32,235 bases of DNA, taken from contig JAFGIL010000013.1 in the NCBI GenBank assembly GCA_016929635.1, positions 1 to 32,235 of the forward strand, read 5' to 3'. The position numbers were made by a program, and so were the translations under genes. Under the pieces are notes generated by a model, which saw only the letters and a list, made by a program, of their open reading frames with translations, searched no databases and had not been told where the DNA came from. Each line of letters starts with the position of its first letter. The stretch's first letter is position 1. This document shows, piece by piece, positions 6,090-14,523 of the stretch. This DNA comes from Endomicrobiales bacterium (lineage in GTDB: Bacteria; Elusimicrobiota; Endomicrobiia; Endomicrobiales; JAFGIL01).

Positions 6090-7484
6090 TTATCTAACCT
6101 CGTCTATCAATTTATCCACCAGCTTATCAGTCATTCTCTGAACTTCATCCGGGGTCAACTCTGTGCAGGAAGCTTTGTCGGAGTGTATTATCTCGCTGGT
6201 TTCTATATCAACGGCATTTATGGTCAGCAAATAATGCGCGCCTAACTTGCCGAAAGTTCCCGTAATGATGCCGTTTACATTAAGCAACTTACCCATCTGC
6301 ACCGCACATTCGGTTGTTGTACATCCTGTCTGCTGGAATCCCTGTTCCGCAAGGACTTTTTCCATGTTATTTCTGTCCACTATTGTATATGCTTTGGTCC
6401 TGACAAGGGACGATCTGAAAATCTCCGTTGTAAAAGTTGCTTCAGACATTGAAATTGGTGCCAAAGCTTGAAAATCAATTACTGCAACATTAAGTGTCTT
6501 TTCTCTTCTTACTTTTTTCTTTTTAACTCTCTTGGCCTTTTTTGCTTTTGATGAAATTCCTTCTCCTGCAACCTGTCCGAATTTAAACATTAATGATATT
6601 ATGTGAGTATAACCCAAATCTCCGTATGTATCCCATGCATAATCCAGTCCATATCCTGAAAAGTCCAGCCCGAAACCTGCTGTAACACCTGCCAGAGAGT
6701 CAAAACCCGAAGCAGTACTGGTTTTATATCCGGCTCTTAGGGAGAAATCGCCCGGTTTAAGCCTGAACTTATAATCAGCACCCACGCAGGCACCTAGGTC
6801 GTCATCTGAAGGCGAGACCGCGTCTAAAGCCAAAAGAAAATTCTCTTTTACTTTATATGAACAACCCAGTTTTGCGATAAAGGGAAGGGATTCGCTCTCG
6901 CTTATGAATTTTACGGATGAACCTATGTTCTGTGCTACAATTCCAAAGCCAAGTTTATCCCATGGATTGAAAAAAGTCCCGGCATCCAGGGCGTATGCGG
7001 TTGCGCTCTCTTCTTCGATTGACATGGATATGTATTTTAGATTTAATCCCAGAGATACTTTTTTGACTTTTTTTGCATAACTTAGGGATACGTTCATATC
7101 TGTTGCATTATATGTTTCGCCAAGAGCATTCCCATTAAAATCATACTTATCTATATCTCCGGAATTAAGATAATTGAGGCCTATGCCAAAAGCGCCTCCT
7201 AATCCCTTCTGGCAATACGCCAGATAATCGAACGAAATATCCTCAAACCATAAAGCATGCATTGCCGTAAGCTGTTTATTATTTACCTGGGTCAGCCCTG
7301 CCGGGTTCCAGTAGATAGCGTTTACTTCATCGCTGACACCTGTATAAGCGCCGCCCATGCTGGCAGCACGTGCGCCCAACCCAAGTTTCAGAAACTGTGC
7401 AGTAGCTGTACCTTTACCGCCTGCAAAAACAGCTGATACGACAAAAACCTGCATTAGAAGTAATAATATAGCTAGTTTCTTCAT
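6090..7484 (-). CDS. PorV/UPF0164-like barrel fused to CsgG-like domain
   Basis: A 464-aa exported two-part protein. Residues 1-21 are a signal peptide. Residues about 22-305 match the PorV/PorQ/UPF0164 family of outer membrane barrels (GTATAQFLKLGLGARAASMG, then WNPAGL, alternating strands, DYAWDTYGDLGYTHIISLMF at the end). A basic linker KAKKAKRVKKKKVRREK (about 310-326) joins a C-terminal domain (LNVAVIDFQAL...IVDRNNMEKVLAEQGFQQTG...GIITGTFGKLG) like CsgG/TolB-N periplasmic domains. PorV proteins work in type IX secretion and CsgG-like domains in outer-membrane assembly; the combination suggests a periplasm-facing adaptor. The ATG starts 3 bp after the upstream stop codon, so it is translationally coupled. 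It is last of a three-gene operon. Confidence 0.85.
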   Translation of the reverse strand: MKKLAILLLLMQVFVVSAVFAGGKGTATAQFLKLGLGARAASMGGAYTGVSDEVNAIYWNPAGLTQVNNKQLTAMHALWFEDISFDYLAYCQKGLGGAFGIGLNYLNSGDIDKYDFNGNALGETYNATDMNVSLSYAKKVKKVSLGLNLKYISMSIEEESATAYALDAGTFFNPWDKLGFGIVAQNIGSSVKFISESESLPFIAKLGCSYKVKENFLLALDAVSPSDDDLGACVGADYKFRLKPGDFSLRAGYKTSTASGFDSLAGVTAGFGLDFSGYGLDYAWDTYGDLGYTHIISLMFKFGQVAGEGISSKAKKAKRVKKKKVRREKTLNVAVIDFQALAPISMSEATFTTEIFRSSLVRTKAYTIVDRNNMEKVLAEQGFQQTGCTTTECAVQMGKLLNVNGIITGTFGKLGAHYLLTINAVDIETSEIIHSDKASCTELTPDEVQRMTDKLVDKLIDEVR

Positions 7485-7487
7485 GTT

Positions 7488-8051
7488 CTATCTTATAATC
7501 CCGAACTTGCCTTTTGCTTTTTCTCCGCCCGGGCTTTTGATATAATATATGTAAATGCCGCTGGCAATTTTATCTCCCGATTCATTTGTCACGTCCCACT
7601 CATAATAATCAACGCTTGTATCCGTTTTCTCAAGAGTTGCAACAAGGGCTCCTGTATATGTGTATATCTTTATGGTTGCTGTTTCGGTTAATCTTGAAAA
7701 TGTGATTTTATCAGAATCAAATAATCCGCCGGTTCCCGGCTTGAAAGGATTTGGATAGACAAATACTTCCTGAAGATTGGATGCAGGAGGGGCTGATATG
7801 ACAGCATCTACCTGAGGCATTGAACCGCCATCCGACTTGTAAGACGCGCTTTCAGCTTTACCTGAGGTAGCTTGCCCCACAGTTGCTTTTGCTTGATAAC
7901 TTGCTGAAGAACTGTTACCTCCAGCAGCTGACATCAGCGGGCCCTGAATAATATAATTTACCCCGGTCATAACAGCTGCTGAAATAACGGTAGCTGAAAT
8001 TAAAACATATATAAGACTTTTGGGAGATTGTTTAATTCTTTCTATAATCAT
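7488..8051 (-). CDS. Exported protein with FlgD/Por-type C-terminal domain
   Basis: This protein is about 187 aa. The ATG at 8051 is preferred, as GGAAA lies 9 bp before it; a GTG at 8069 is also possible. An N-terminal hydrophobic segment (SLIYVLISATVISAAVMTGV) is followed by a Ser/Ala/Gly-rich region (SSSASYQAKATVGQATSG), then VFVYPNPFKPG and a beta domain ending in YEWDVTNESGDKIASGIYIY, GKFGIIR. This is the FlgD Ig-like or type-A Por sorting pattern found at the C-termini of proteins secreted in type IX-like systems. Here nearly the whole mature protein is tail plus linker. It is packed between a large surface protein and the PorV-like gene. Confidence 0.82.
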   Translation of the reverse strand: MIIERIKQSPKSLIYVLISATVISAAVMTGVNYIIQGPLMSAAGGNSSSASYQAKATVGQATSGKAESASYKSDGGSMPQVDAVISAPPASNLQEVFVYPNPFKPGTGGLFDSDKITFSRLTETATIKIYTYTGALVATLEKTDTSVDYYEWDVTNESGDKIASGIYIYYIKSPGGEKAKGKFGIIR

Positions 8052-8072
8052 AAAACGTAATTTCCGCACTTT

Positions 8073-9257
8073 TTAGGGTAATGGCTTTGTTATTATATAG
8101 GTTATAACAATGCCAGAGATTTTACACCAGCCTGTATCAGTATTTTTTATGGTAGCTCCGACGTAATAGAAATTACTCTCATTATTAATCACAGGACTTG
8201 CTATGGAAGTTGTCTGATAAGTATCTATATCTCCGTCTTCAGTATCATCATAGTAACTTGCCATTACCGTTGGAGTTCCTGCGGATAGATCAGATTTCAT
8301 CAATTTTATATCGATAAATGCCCCATCGGTGCCAGATGTTATACTTGTTACCACGGTAAAGCTGGATATTACAGCCCCTTGAGGCAGAAATACAGGATAA
8401 CATCCTGAACCACCCATACTTACGTCCATGTATGCATAGCCTGTTGAGGATGACTTTACTACAGTAGAACATATTGAGTTACCGGGTATCGAATAATGTC
8501 TTATTGCAGTAGATATATTGATCGTTCCGTTTACGGTAACATCCCCAGTAATTATCTGAGCTCCGGATGTTGAAACAAATGCTGCATAGGTCTTCCCTGA
8601 TATAGCTGCGCTGTTGTCAACAACACCATCCACATCCGTATCATAGACTGCTGTATTCATGTTCCCGCCGCTTCCAAGCCCTGTTAAATGAGAACCATTT
8701 CCATAGTAAATAGTGCTTGATGTTCCTACAGTTGAAGCTATTACTTTATATGCACCAATTATTGAGTTGCTGCTTAAATTAATATCGCCGGTCATAGTTC
8801 CGCCGGACTTAGATAGAAGCCCTTCAGTATCAACAGTGCTTCCCGAGGTTTCCGCATATGTCGCGCTTGTGCATTTTAGGGAGTAAAAAGAGTAGGCTGT
8901 TGAAACCAGTTTATAGCGCGGCGATAAAATTTCGTCTCCTATTTTAACTTCAAGCCAGTAGTCAATATCAAAAGCCAGGTCCAGCGCAGTGACTTCCCCC
9001 AGATGCACATCGTAAAGACCGTTCGAGTCCAAAGTAACGCTTTGGGTTTCAGTCCATAATGCTGTACCTTCGGTTGCAACGTCAAAAATCTTGAATGTTA
9101 TGGCTTTTGTTCCTGTTACTGCTTTTCCTTTTGCATCAGTAAGCCGCCCCTGAAACCCTATAAGCTTGGGTGGCTCTGCATAAAGCATCTGGAATAAACC
9201 TGTAGAAAATGTAAGTATAACAGCTAATGTTATCAGAACAGTTAATTTTTTAAACAT
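8073..9257 (-). CDS. Large exported surface protein with fibre-like repeats
   Basis: A 394-aa protein with a signal peptide (1-27). An N-terminal domain (about 30-125) reads PPKLIGFQGRLTDAKGKAVT...FKIFD...LWTETQSVTLDSNGLYDVHLGE...YKLVSTAYSF, a pattern common in cell-surface proteins of uncultured Gram-negative phyla. The middle contains GGTMTGDINLSSNSI, resembling trimeric tail-fibre/adhesin motifs, then Ser/Thr-rich beta sequence and a C-terminal beta-sandwich-like part. A role as surface fibre or adhesin is inferred. ATG 9257 follows GGGAGGAATACC. It heads an operon with the FlgD-tail protein and PorV-like fusion, behind a near-consensus promoter. Confidence 0.8.
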   Translation of the reverse strand: MFKKLTVLITLAVILTFSTGLFQMLYAEPPKLIGFQGRLTDAKGKAVTGTKAITFKIFDVATEGTALWTETQSVTLDSNGLYDVHLGEVTALDLAFDIDYWLEVKIGDEILSPRYKLVSTAYSFYSLKCTSATYAETSGSTVDTEGLLSKSGGTMTGDINLSSNSIIGAYKVIASTVGTSSTIYYGNGSHLTGLGSGGNMNTAVYDTDVDGVVDNSAAISGKTYAAFVSTSGAQIITGDVTVNGTINISTAIRHYSIPGNSICSTVVKSSSTGYAYMDVSMGGSGCYPVFLPQGAVISSFTVVTSITSGTDGAFIDIKLMKSDLSAGTPTVMASYYDDTEDGDIDTYQTTSIASPVINNESNFYYVGATIKNTDTGWCKISGIVITYIITKPLP

Positions 9258-9305
9258 GGTATTCCTCCCTATTTGTTATATGCATAATTTATATAATAAT
9301 GCATA

Positions 9306-9334
9306 AGAATAACAATTTATAAAAGGTTTGTCAA
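9306..9334 (-). promoter_or_regulatory. Sigma-70-type promoter of the surface-protein operon
   Basis: On the - strand TTGACA (9334-9329) and TATTCT (9311-9306) are separated by exactly 17 bp. The start codon at 9257 lies about 50 bp downstream. The -35 sits just past the end of the hybrid kinase gene, so the operon has its own promoter. Confidence 0.75.
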
Positions 9335-9340
9335 ACTAGG

Positions 9341-11338
9341 CTATTTTAATATTTTTTTAAGTTTGAGAAGTAATTCTTTCATATTATATGGTTTGGAAAT
9401 AAACTCATATCCTTTTTTACTTATAATATCCCACCGTGATTTTCCGTTTGTATAACCGCTGCCCAAAAGAATCTTAATATCAGGTTTTATTGAAATAAGC
9501 TCATCAACAAGTTCCACGCCGTTTTTTTCAGCCATTACCACATCACTAAAGACAATTTTAAAATTCATATCTTCCCTGTTAAAAATATCCAAAGCTTCCT
9601 TTGCATTTGCAGCTTCAACAACTTTATATCCATATCTGACGAGCATCTTCGTAACTGCCTTACGTACCGATTCCCTGTCTTCAACCAGCAAAATCCTCTC
9701 CCCGTTGCCTTTAAGTTCGTTCAACGGAATGTCTTTTTCCATTTCTTCTTCCGGCTTGCCTTTTTCGCTAAAAACCGGAAGATAAATATCAAAAGTTGCG
9801 CCATGTCCAGGTTTGGATCGGACATCTATCCAGCCCTGCTGCTGCTTTATTATTCCATAAACAACCGACAATCCCAGACCCGTTGCTCTGTCCCTGGTTG
9901 TATAAAAAGGCTCAAAGATATGCTGTATACTTGCCTGGTTAATTCCAATACCTGTATCAATAACCGACAACAGTATAAATTTACCCGGTTTTTTCTCCAG
10001 ATTCGTTTTACAATCCTTTTCTCCTATTGTTACTTCCTTGGTTATTATCTTTAACTTGCCTCCGTGCAGCATTGCCTCATGGGAATTCATTACCAGATTC
10101 ATTATGACCTGTTCCATCTGGCCGTAATCAGCTTTCACCTGTCCCAGATTAGGATCTAAATTCAAGGTTAATTCAGTATCCTCTCCTACGGCACGCTGAA
10201 TAATGCTTTCTATATCTTTAAGCATTGCATTTATATCCAATGCCTGCAGCTGGGGCATTTGCCTGTGGCTGAACGTTAAAAGCTGTCTTGTTAATTTGCT
10301 CGCTTGTTTTGTTGCATCAAGGATTTCCTGGAAATCAGAGTACCTCGGATCATTAGGAGGAAACTCTATCATTAAAAGCTGGGTAATCCCGACAATAGTG
10401 GTAAGCATGTTGTTGAAATCATGAGCCACACCGCCTGCAAGCCTTCCGATAGCTTCCATCTTTTGAAGCTGTGAAATCTGCTTTTCTTTTTCCCTCAGTT
10501 CCTTCTCCACTTCCTTACGCCCGGTTATATCTCTTATTGAAATCAGCCCGGATAATCTGCCATTATATTCAGCTCTTGTTCCTATTGCACTTATCCATAT
10601 TTCTCTTCCATCTTTTAATACAGTCCTGAATTCATTTATTTGACGTAAATCTTTCTGGAACATATCCTCAACAATAATCTTATGTGCTCGCTCCTTATCT
10701 TCATCAGCAATAAATTCAAGCGGACTAATACCAATAATTTCATCTTGTGATTTAAAGCCATACATTTTCATGGCAGCATTATTGGAAAGAACTATTTTCA
10801 TCGTTTCGGCATCAAGAACAATAAGTCCATCAAGGGAACTCTCAAAAAGAGCTTTATAATTCCTGTCCTTCTCCTGCAAAGTCCCCCTTATTTGTTCAAA
10901 CTCTGTTATATCTTTAATTAAAAAAATGCTATTTATCGCCTTCCCCTTATTGTCTCTTAGAAAAGAGGCATCAAAAGTTACAAAGATTTCCTTTCCGTTT
11001 TTTTTTGTCCACTTTATTGTTTCCGGAACAACAGGTTTCTTATGGGATTTTAATCGCAAATGTTCAATAATCTTTTTTACTTTATCAAGCTCAGGCCCCT
11101 TAAACCACTTTACAATTAAATCTTCAACATTCTTATTTCTTAAATCATCCATTGAATATCCGGTAATTTTTTCAAAAGCAGGATTAATATAAATAATATT
11201 CCCATTTAAATTCCCAAGGATAAATCCACAACCAATACAATCAACAATATCTTTTAGATTGAGCGCTGGATTTGGAAATAATGAATGTTTTGTTTTTTTC
11301 TTTGTTTTAGGCTGGTTTTTACCTTTTTTCTTTTTCAT
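9341..11338 (-). CDS. Hybrid sensor histidine kinase, PAS-PAS-HisKA-HATPase-REC
   Basis: A 665-aa soluble kinase without membrane segments. A Lys-rich N-terminus (1-18) is followed by PAS1 (about 28-150), PAS2 (about 155-278, ending SIRDITGRKE) and a coiled-coil linker. The dimerisation domain carries H306 (GGVAHDFNN), and the ATPase has N box (NLVMNSHEAM), G1 (DTGIGI) and G2 (ATGLGLS). A C-terminal receiver (about 540-662) has phospho-acceptor D599 in VFSDVVM and the conserved Lys of ISKPYN. This DHp/receiver pairing is the PAS-hybrid type common in deltaproteobacteria. No DNA-binding regulator is adjacent, so the downstream partner is unknown. The start follows GAGGTCTTA. Confidence 0.95.
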   Translation of the reverse strand: MKKKKGKNQPKTKKKTKHSLFPNPALNLKDIVDCIGCGFILGNLNGNIIYINPAFEKITGYSMDDLRNKNVEDLIVKWFKGPELDKVKKIIEHLRLKSHKKPVVPETIKWTKKNGKEIFVTFDASFLRDNKGKAINSIFLIKDITEFEQIRGTLQEKDRNYKALFESSLDGLIVLDAETMKIVLSNNAAMKMYGFKSQDEIIGISPLEFIADEDKERAHKIIVEDMFQKDLRQINEFRTVLKDGREIWISAIGTRAEYNGRLSGLISIRDITGRKEVEKELREKEKQISQLQKMEAIGRLAGGVAHDFNNMLTTIVGITQLLMIEFPPNDPRYSDFQEILDATKQASKLTRQLLTFSHRQMPQLQALDINAMLKDIESIIQRAVGEDTELTLNLDPNLGQVKADYGQMEQVIMNLVMNSHEAMLHGGKLKIITKEVTIGEKDCKTNLEKKPGKFILLSVIDTGIGINQASIQHIFEPFYTTRDRATGLGLSVVYGIIKQQQGWIDVRSKPGHGATFDIYLPVFSEKGKPEEEMEKDIPLNELKGNGERILLVEDRESVRKAVTKMLVRYGYKVVEAANAKEALDIFNREDMNFKIVFSDVVMAEKNGVELVDELISIKPDIKILLGSGYTNGKSRWDIISKKGYEFISKPYNMKELLLKLKKILK

Positions 11339-11403
11339 TAAGACCTCAAATTTAATCTATTTTAAGAGCTAAATCTAATTAAAAATTGAGTCGTTTTTTG
11401 ATA

Positions 11404-11433
11404 TTTATATGTAAGCCGGAAAAGAATGGTCAA
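11404..11433 (-). promoter_or_regulatory. Candidate promoter of the hybrid kinase
   Basis: TTGACC (11433-11428) and TATAAA (11409-11404) on the - strand have an 18-bp spacer, about 65 bp upstream of ATG 11338. A second possible pair lies further up: TATAAT near 11458 with a TTGTTT 18 bp before it. The 214-bp divergent gap 11339-11552 holds these and the rightward promoter at 11512; nothing else was recognised in it. Confidence 0.55.
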
Positions 11434-11511
11434 TCATACTATATTCTTTAGAGTTTGATTATAGCATATTTGGACTTCTCAAAACAAGCCCGGTCTTTTC
11501 ACATGCAGAGT

Positions 11512-11540
11512 TTGATTTTTTACATTAAAAAGTTTATAAT
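11512..11540 (+). promoter_or_regulatory. Promoter of the radical SAM operon
   Basis: TTGATT (11512-11517) and consensus TATAAT (11535-11540) have a 17-bp spacer. The expected transcription start near 11547 lies only about six bases before ATG 11553, which has no ribosome site. The mRNA would be leaderless or nearly so. Confidence 0.75.
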
Positions 11541-11552
11541 AAGTACAAAAAC

Positions 11553-12866
11553 ATGAAGAATAAAACCGCACTTGTTCTCTTGCCCGTTTTCTGGCCAAAC
11601 CTGCCCCCGATAGGCCTGGCTACCCTTAAAGGATTTTTAGCCAGAAACAACTGCAATGCCCATTCTTTTGATTTCAATAACTCCTTCTTTAATGAGGCAG
11701 ATACTGAACTTAAAAAGAAGTGGCAGGTAAGCTGTAATACGTATCTTGAAAAAAATATCTTTGAAATTATCAAGAATGATTTCAGTGAGTCTTTTAAAAA
11801 TATGATAAAAAAACTCGCAGATTACGACATTGTCGGATTCTCCTGTTATAAAAGTAACTTTACCACTGTAAAAAAAGTATCAAAAATATTGAAGGAAAAG
11901 AATCCGCATATCAGAATAATATACGGCGGCCCCGAAATTGCAAGACAGTACTTTAAACTTGGCGATAAATTATCAGAAGAATACAGGGATTTTCCGGATT
12001 TGCTGGTTGTTGGTGAAGGTGAGCTGGCCTTGAAAGATTTCATTTCAGGCAAGACCGAAGATGTGAAAGTAATTACTTTTCAGGAAATCGATGATTTAGA
12101 TATACTTCCCGAGCCGGATTACTCTGATTTTAACTTTGATAATTATCCTAAGAAATCAACTATATCACTAATGTATTCAAGGGGATGCATTAGAAGGTGC
12201 AGCTTTTGTTCCGAAAGGCTGCTGCATAAAAAATTCAGGATATATCCTATAGAAAAAATGATAAGTCAGATAAAAAATCTTAAAGCCAAAGGAATCAACA
12301 GTTTTATATTCAACGATTCCCTGATAAACGGAAACCTTGAATCCTTTGAACGGCTCATGGATGAAATTATCAAGAACTTCGGACCTATCAACTGGGAAGC
12401 ACAGATTGCTATAAGGGACGATATGCCGGAAAGATTGTTTCAAAAAATGAAACAGAGCGGCTGTTATAATTTGTTCATAGGCCTTGAGTCAGGATGCGAC
12501 AGGACTCTCCATAAAATGAGCAAGGGATTTTCAACCAAATGCGCTGTTGAATTCTTTAAAAAGCTCAATAAATACAATTTGAATTTCGGGGTGAGCTTAA
12601 TAGTTGGATTCCCGGGCGAAACTGATGATGACTTCAAAGAAAGCATTGATTTTTTAATAAGAAATAAGAATCTAATCAGGAAGGTAGAGCAGCTTAACCC
12701 ATTTGTTTACTATGAAGGGACATCTCTTGATAGAAGCAAGGATTATAAAACTATTAAAGGATTAATTGATAAAACACATGTATTCGCGGATAAGATAAAA
12801 AAAGAGGGATTTAAATATACAAATGCTTTTATAAACAACCTGGTGGAACATAACTATAAACAGTAA
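11553..12866 (+). CDS. Radical SAM protein with B12-binding-like domain
   Basis: A 437-aa protein. The N-terminal half (about 5-165) has the cobalamin-binding-like fold of the B12-radical SAM class (LPPIGLATLKGFL, DIVGFSCYKSNF, RIIYGGPEIA, VVGEGE). It lacks the DxHxxG cobalamin-anchoring motif as far as can be read. The radical SAM core begins at about 200, with cluster cysteines C212, C216 and C219 in RGCIRRCSFC, then FNDSLINGN and IGLESGCDRTL, and VSLIVGFPGETDDDF. Such proteins include methyltransferases and methylthiotransferases; the substrate is unknown. It heads a tight operon with a SplB-like radical SAM protein and a nucleosidase-fold protein. The promoter predicts a leaderless message. 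Confidence 0.88.
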   Translation: MKNKTALVLLPVFWPNLPPIGLATLKGFLARNNCNAHSFDFNNSFFNEADTELKKKWQVSCNTYLEKNIFEIIKNDFSESFKNMIKKLADYDIVGFSCYKSNFTTVKKVSKILKEKNPHIRIIYGGPEIARQYFKLGDKLSEEYRDFPDLLVVGEGELALKDFISGKTEDVKVITFQEIDDLDILPEPDYSDFNFDNYPKKSTISLMYSRGCIRRCSFCSERLLHKKFRIYPIEKMISQIKNLKAKGINSFIFNDSLINGNLESFERLMDEIIKNFGPINWEAQIAIRDDMPERLFQKMKQSGCYNLFIGLESGCDRTLHKMSKGFSTKCAVEFFKKLNKYNLNFGVSLIVGFPGETDDDFKESIDFLIRNKNLIRKVEQLNPFVYYEGTSLDRSKDYKTIKGLIDKTHVFADKIKKEGFKYTNAFINNLVEHNYKQ

Positions 12867-12873
12867 GGATTTT

Positions 12874-13716
12874 ATGGAAATAAGCATAGTAGGAATAACA
12901 AGAATTTTAAATCCAACATCAATAGATTTGGGTGAATATGTCATAAACCCTTACAAGGGCTGTGAATTCTCCTGTTTATACTGCTATGCAAGATACAATA
13001 AATCCGTACAGAAAGATAAAAGGCCGTGGGGTACGTACGTAGACGTAAGAATAAACTCTCCTCAGCTTCTTGAAAAAGAGCTGTTTATAAGAAAACCCAA
13101 AAAAGTCCTGCTTGGCTCGATAACAGAGTGCTTTCAGCCTGTTGAGAAAGAATACCAGGTAACAAAAAGGATTTTAGAAATACTGAATTTGGGTAAAATT
13201 CACTACTCTATCCTGACCCGGTCCCCGATAATAGCCGAATACCTGGATTTGCTGAAAGAAGGCTTTTGCGACTCAATTTATTTTACTGTAAATAATTACA
13301 ACGAAAAGCTGAAAAAACTGCTTGAACCAAAAAGCCCGTCATTTGAAGAAAGGAAACAGGCGATCCTTGCACTCTCTAAATCAGGGATAAACGTTATTCC
13401 CTATTTTTCCCCTTTGCTGCCGTTTGTTTCAGACATAAAAGAGGCATTCCGGGATTTCAAAGAATTTAAAGAAATAGATTTTGAAGGGCTCAATTTTAAT
13501 CTCGGAAACATAAGAAAAATAACAGAAATCATAGGCTCGGTTTATCCGGAACTGAAGCCGAAGTACAATAAATTGCCTGATGATCCGGTTTTCTATAACA
13601 AGACATGGAAAACAATAAAAGACGAGATTGAACTCCATGCAAAACAATACAGAATAAGATATGATATATATCTACACGGATTAAAGGATTATTTCAGTAA
13701 TAAATATTCAAAATAG
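12874..13716 (+). CDS. SPL/Rv2578c-type radical SAM protein
   Basis: A 280-aa protein starting 7 bp after the previous gene with TAAGGATTTT before the ATG. The radical SAM motif is C30, C34, C37 in KGCEFSCLYCYAR, the CxxxCxYC form seen in spore photoproduct lyase relatives and the Rv2578c family. Further family marks are GSITECFQPVEKEY, ILTRSP and INVIPYFSPLLPFVSD. It lacks the length and C-terminal Cys of true spore photoproduct lyase, so DNA repair is not established. It is probably cytoplasmic, and co-transcribed with the upstream radical SAM gene. Confidence 0.88.
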   Translation: MEISIVGITRILNPTSIDLGEYVINPYKGCEFSCLYCYARYNKSVQKDKRPWGTYVDVRINSPQLLEKELFIRKPKKVLLGSITECFQPVEKEYQVTKRILEILNLGKIHYSILTRSPIIAEYLDLLKEGFCDSIYFTVNNYNEKLKKLLEPKSPSFEERKQAILALSKSGINVIPYFSPLLPFVSDIKEAFRDFKEFKEIDFEGLNFNLGNIRKITEIIGSVYPELKPKYNKLPDDPVFYNKTWKTIKDEIELHAKQYRIRYDIYLHGLKDYFSNKYSK

Positions 13717-13728
13717 TAAATTAAAAAT

Positions 13729-14418
13729 ATGTTTAAAACTCTTTTTGGCGTTGAGCCTGAATCAATAAAAGAAACCTGCGTTGTTACCCCGTTTATAACT
13801 AAAGAAATTATCTCCGGGCTCCAAATCAGCAAAACTGCAAAGGGGACAATTTACTCTGCGGGAAATAATGATATATTTTCTCTTGTCGTTGCACGCATGG
13901 GCGCCGGATTTGTAGGCGATGCCGTTTTGCATCTAAAAGATACTAAATGCAAAAAACTTATTTTTTTCGGGTCATGCGGGGCCGCAAAAGAAACTTTAAA
14001 AACCGGGGATATTCTTCTGGTAGAAAAATCCTTTTCACAGGATAGTTTTGTAAACATGCTGAAGGAAAGAGAAATCAAGGATATTTTCTATCCTGATAAG
14101 GAATTGTTTGACAGTATCTTAAAAAATGGCAGTGATTTAGACTTGACTAAAGGAAAATGCCTGACGGTTGGATCCTTAAAGCTTGAAGAGGGCTATCTTA
14201 AGAAAACAAATAATGACGAGGTAGACGTGGTAGACATGGAAACTTCAGCTTTTCTATATGCTTCCTTCTGCATCAACAGAAAAGCAATCTCTGTTCTCTT
14301 CGTAACTGACATAATAAATAAATATCCCTATTACGTTGCAATGCAAAAACAAAACCTGGATAAAATTAAAGAAATCACCCTCAAGTCATCAAAAATGCTT
14401 TTTCAAATTATAAAATAA
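13729..14418 (+). CDS. Nucleoside phosphorylase / nucleosidase-fold protein
   Basis: A 229-aa protein of the PNP/UDP phosphorylase and MTA/SAH nucleosidase superfamily. Seen are VVARMGAGFVGDAVLHL, the core IFFGSCGAAKETLKTGDILLV, and VDVVDMETSAFLYAS, where the ribose-binding Glu of DMET is conserved. The exact reaction (phosphorolysis or hydrolysis, and which base) cannot be read. The operon with two radical SAM enzymes suggests clearance of 5'-deoxyadenosine or S-adenosylhomocysteine, both inhibitory by-products of such enzymes. This is inference. It lies 12 bp after the SPL-like gene, and a strong terminator follows. Confidence 0.85.
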   Translation: MFKTLFGVEPESIKETCVVTPFITKEIISGLQISKTAKGTIYSAGNNDIFSLVVARMGAGFVGDAVLHLKDTKCKKLIFFGSCGAAKETLKTGDILLVEKSFSQDSFVNMLKEREIKDIFYPDKELFDSILKNGSDLDLTKGKCLTVGSLKLEEGYLKKTNNDEVDVVDMETSAFLYASFCINRKAISVLFVTDIINKYPYYVAMQKQNLDKIKEITLKSSKMLFQIIK

Positions 14419-14427
14419 GGGCAGTTT

Positions 14428-14467
14428 ACCCAGCTCTTCCTTAAAATATTTTTAGGAAGAGCTGGGT
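14428..14467. terminator. Terminator of the radical SAM operon
   Basis: A perfect 14-bp stem ACCCAGCTCTTCCT / AGGAAGAGCTGGGT surrounds an AT-rich 12-base loop. It begins 9 bp after the nucleosidase-fold gene. There is no long T-run after it, but its strength and position between convergent operons support termination on either strand. Confidence 0.75.
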
Positions 14468-14490
14468 TTACAGTCATACCCAGGACCTCC

Positions 14491-14523
14491 CCCCGACAGA
14501 AATGCTAGAGATTTCCGTCGGGG
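14491..14523. repeat. Hairpin overlapping the 28-aa peptide stop
   Basis: CCCCGACAGAAAT pairs with ATTTCCGTCGGGG (one mismatch) around GCTAGAG. The stem includes the last codons and stop of the leftward small gene 14505-14591. It may act as terminator or mRNA stabiliser for the thiol operon; it lacks a T-run. Confidence 0.6.

Noticed and set aside
11450-11517. AGAGTTTGATT, similar to the 5' end of 16S rRNA, occurs twice
   Set aside because: No rRNA sequence follows; the second copy is part of the promoter at 11512. It is only an 11-bp direct repeat.
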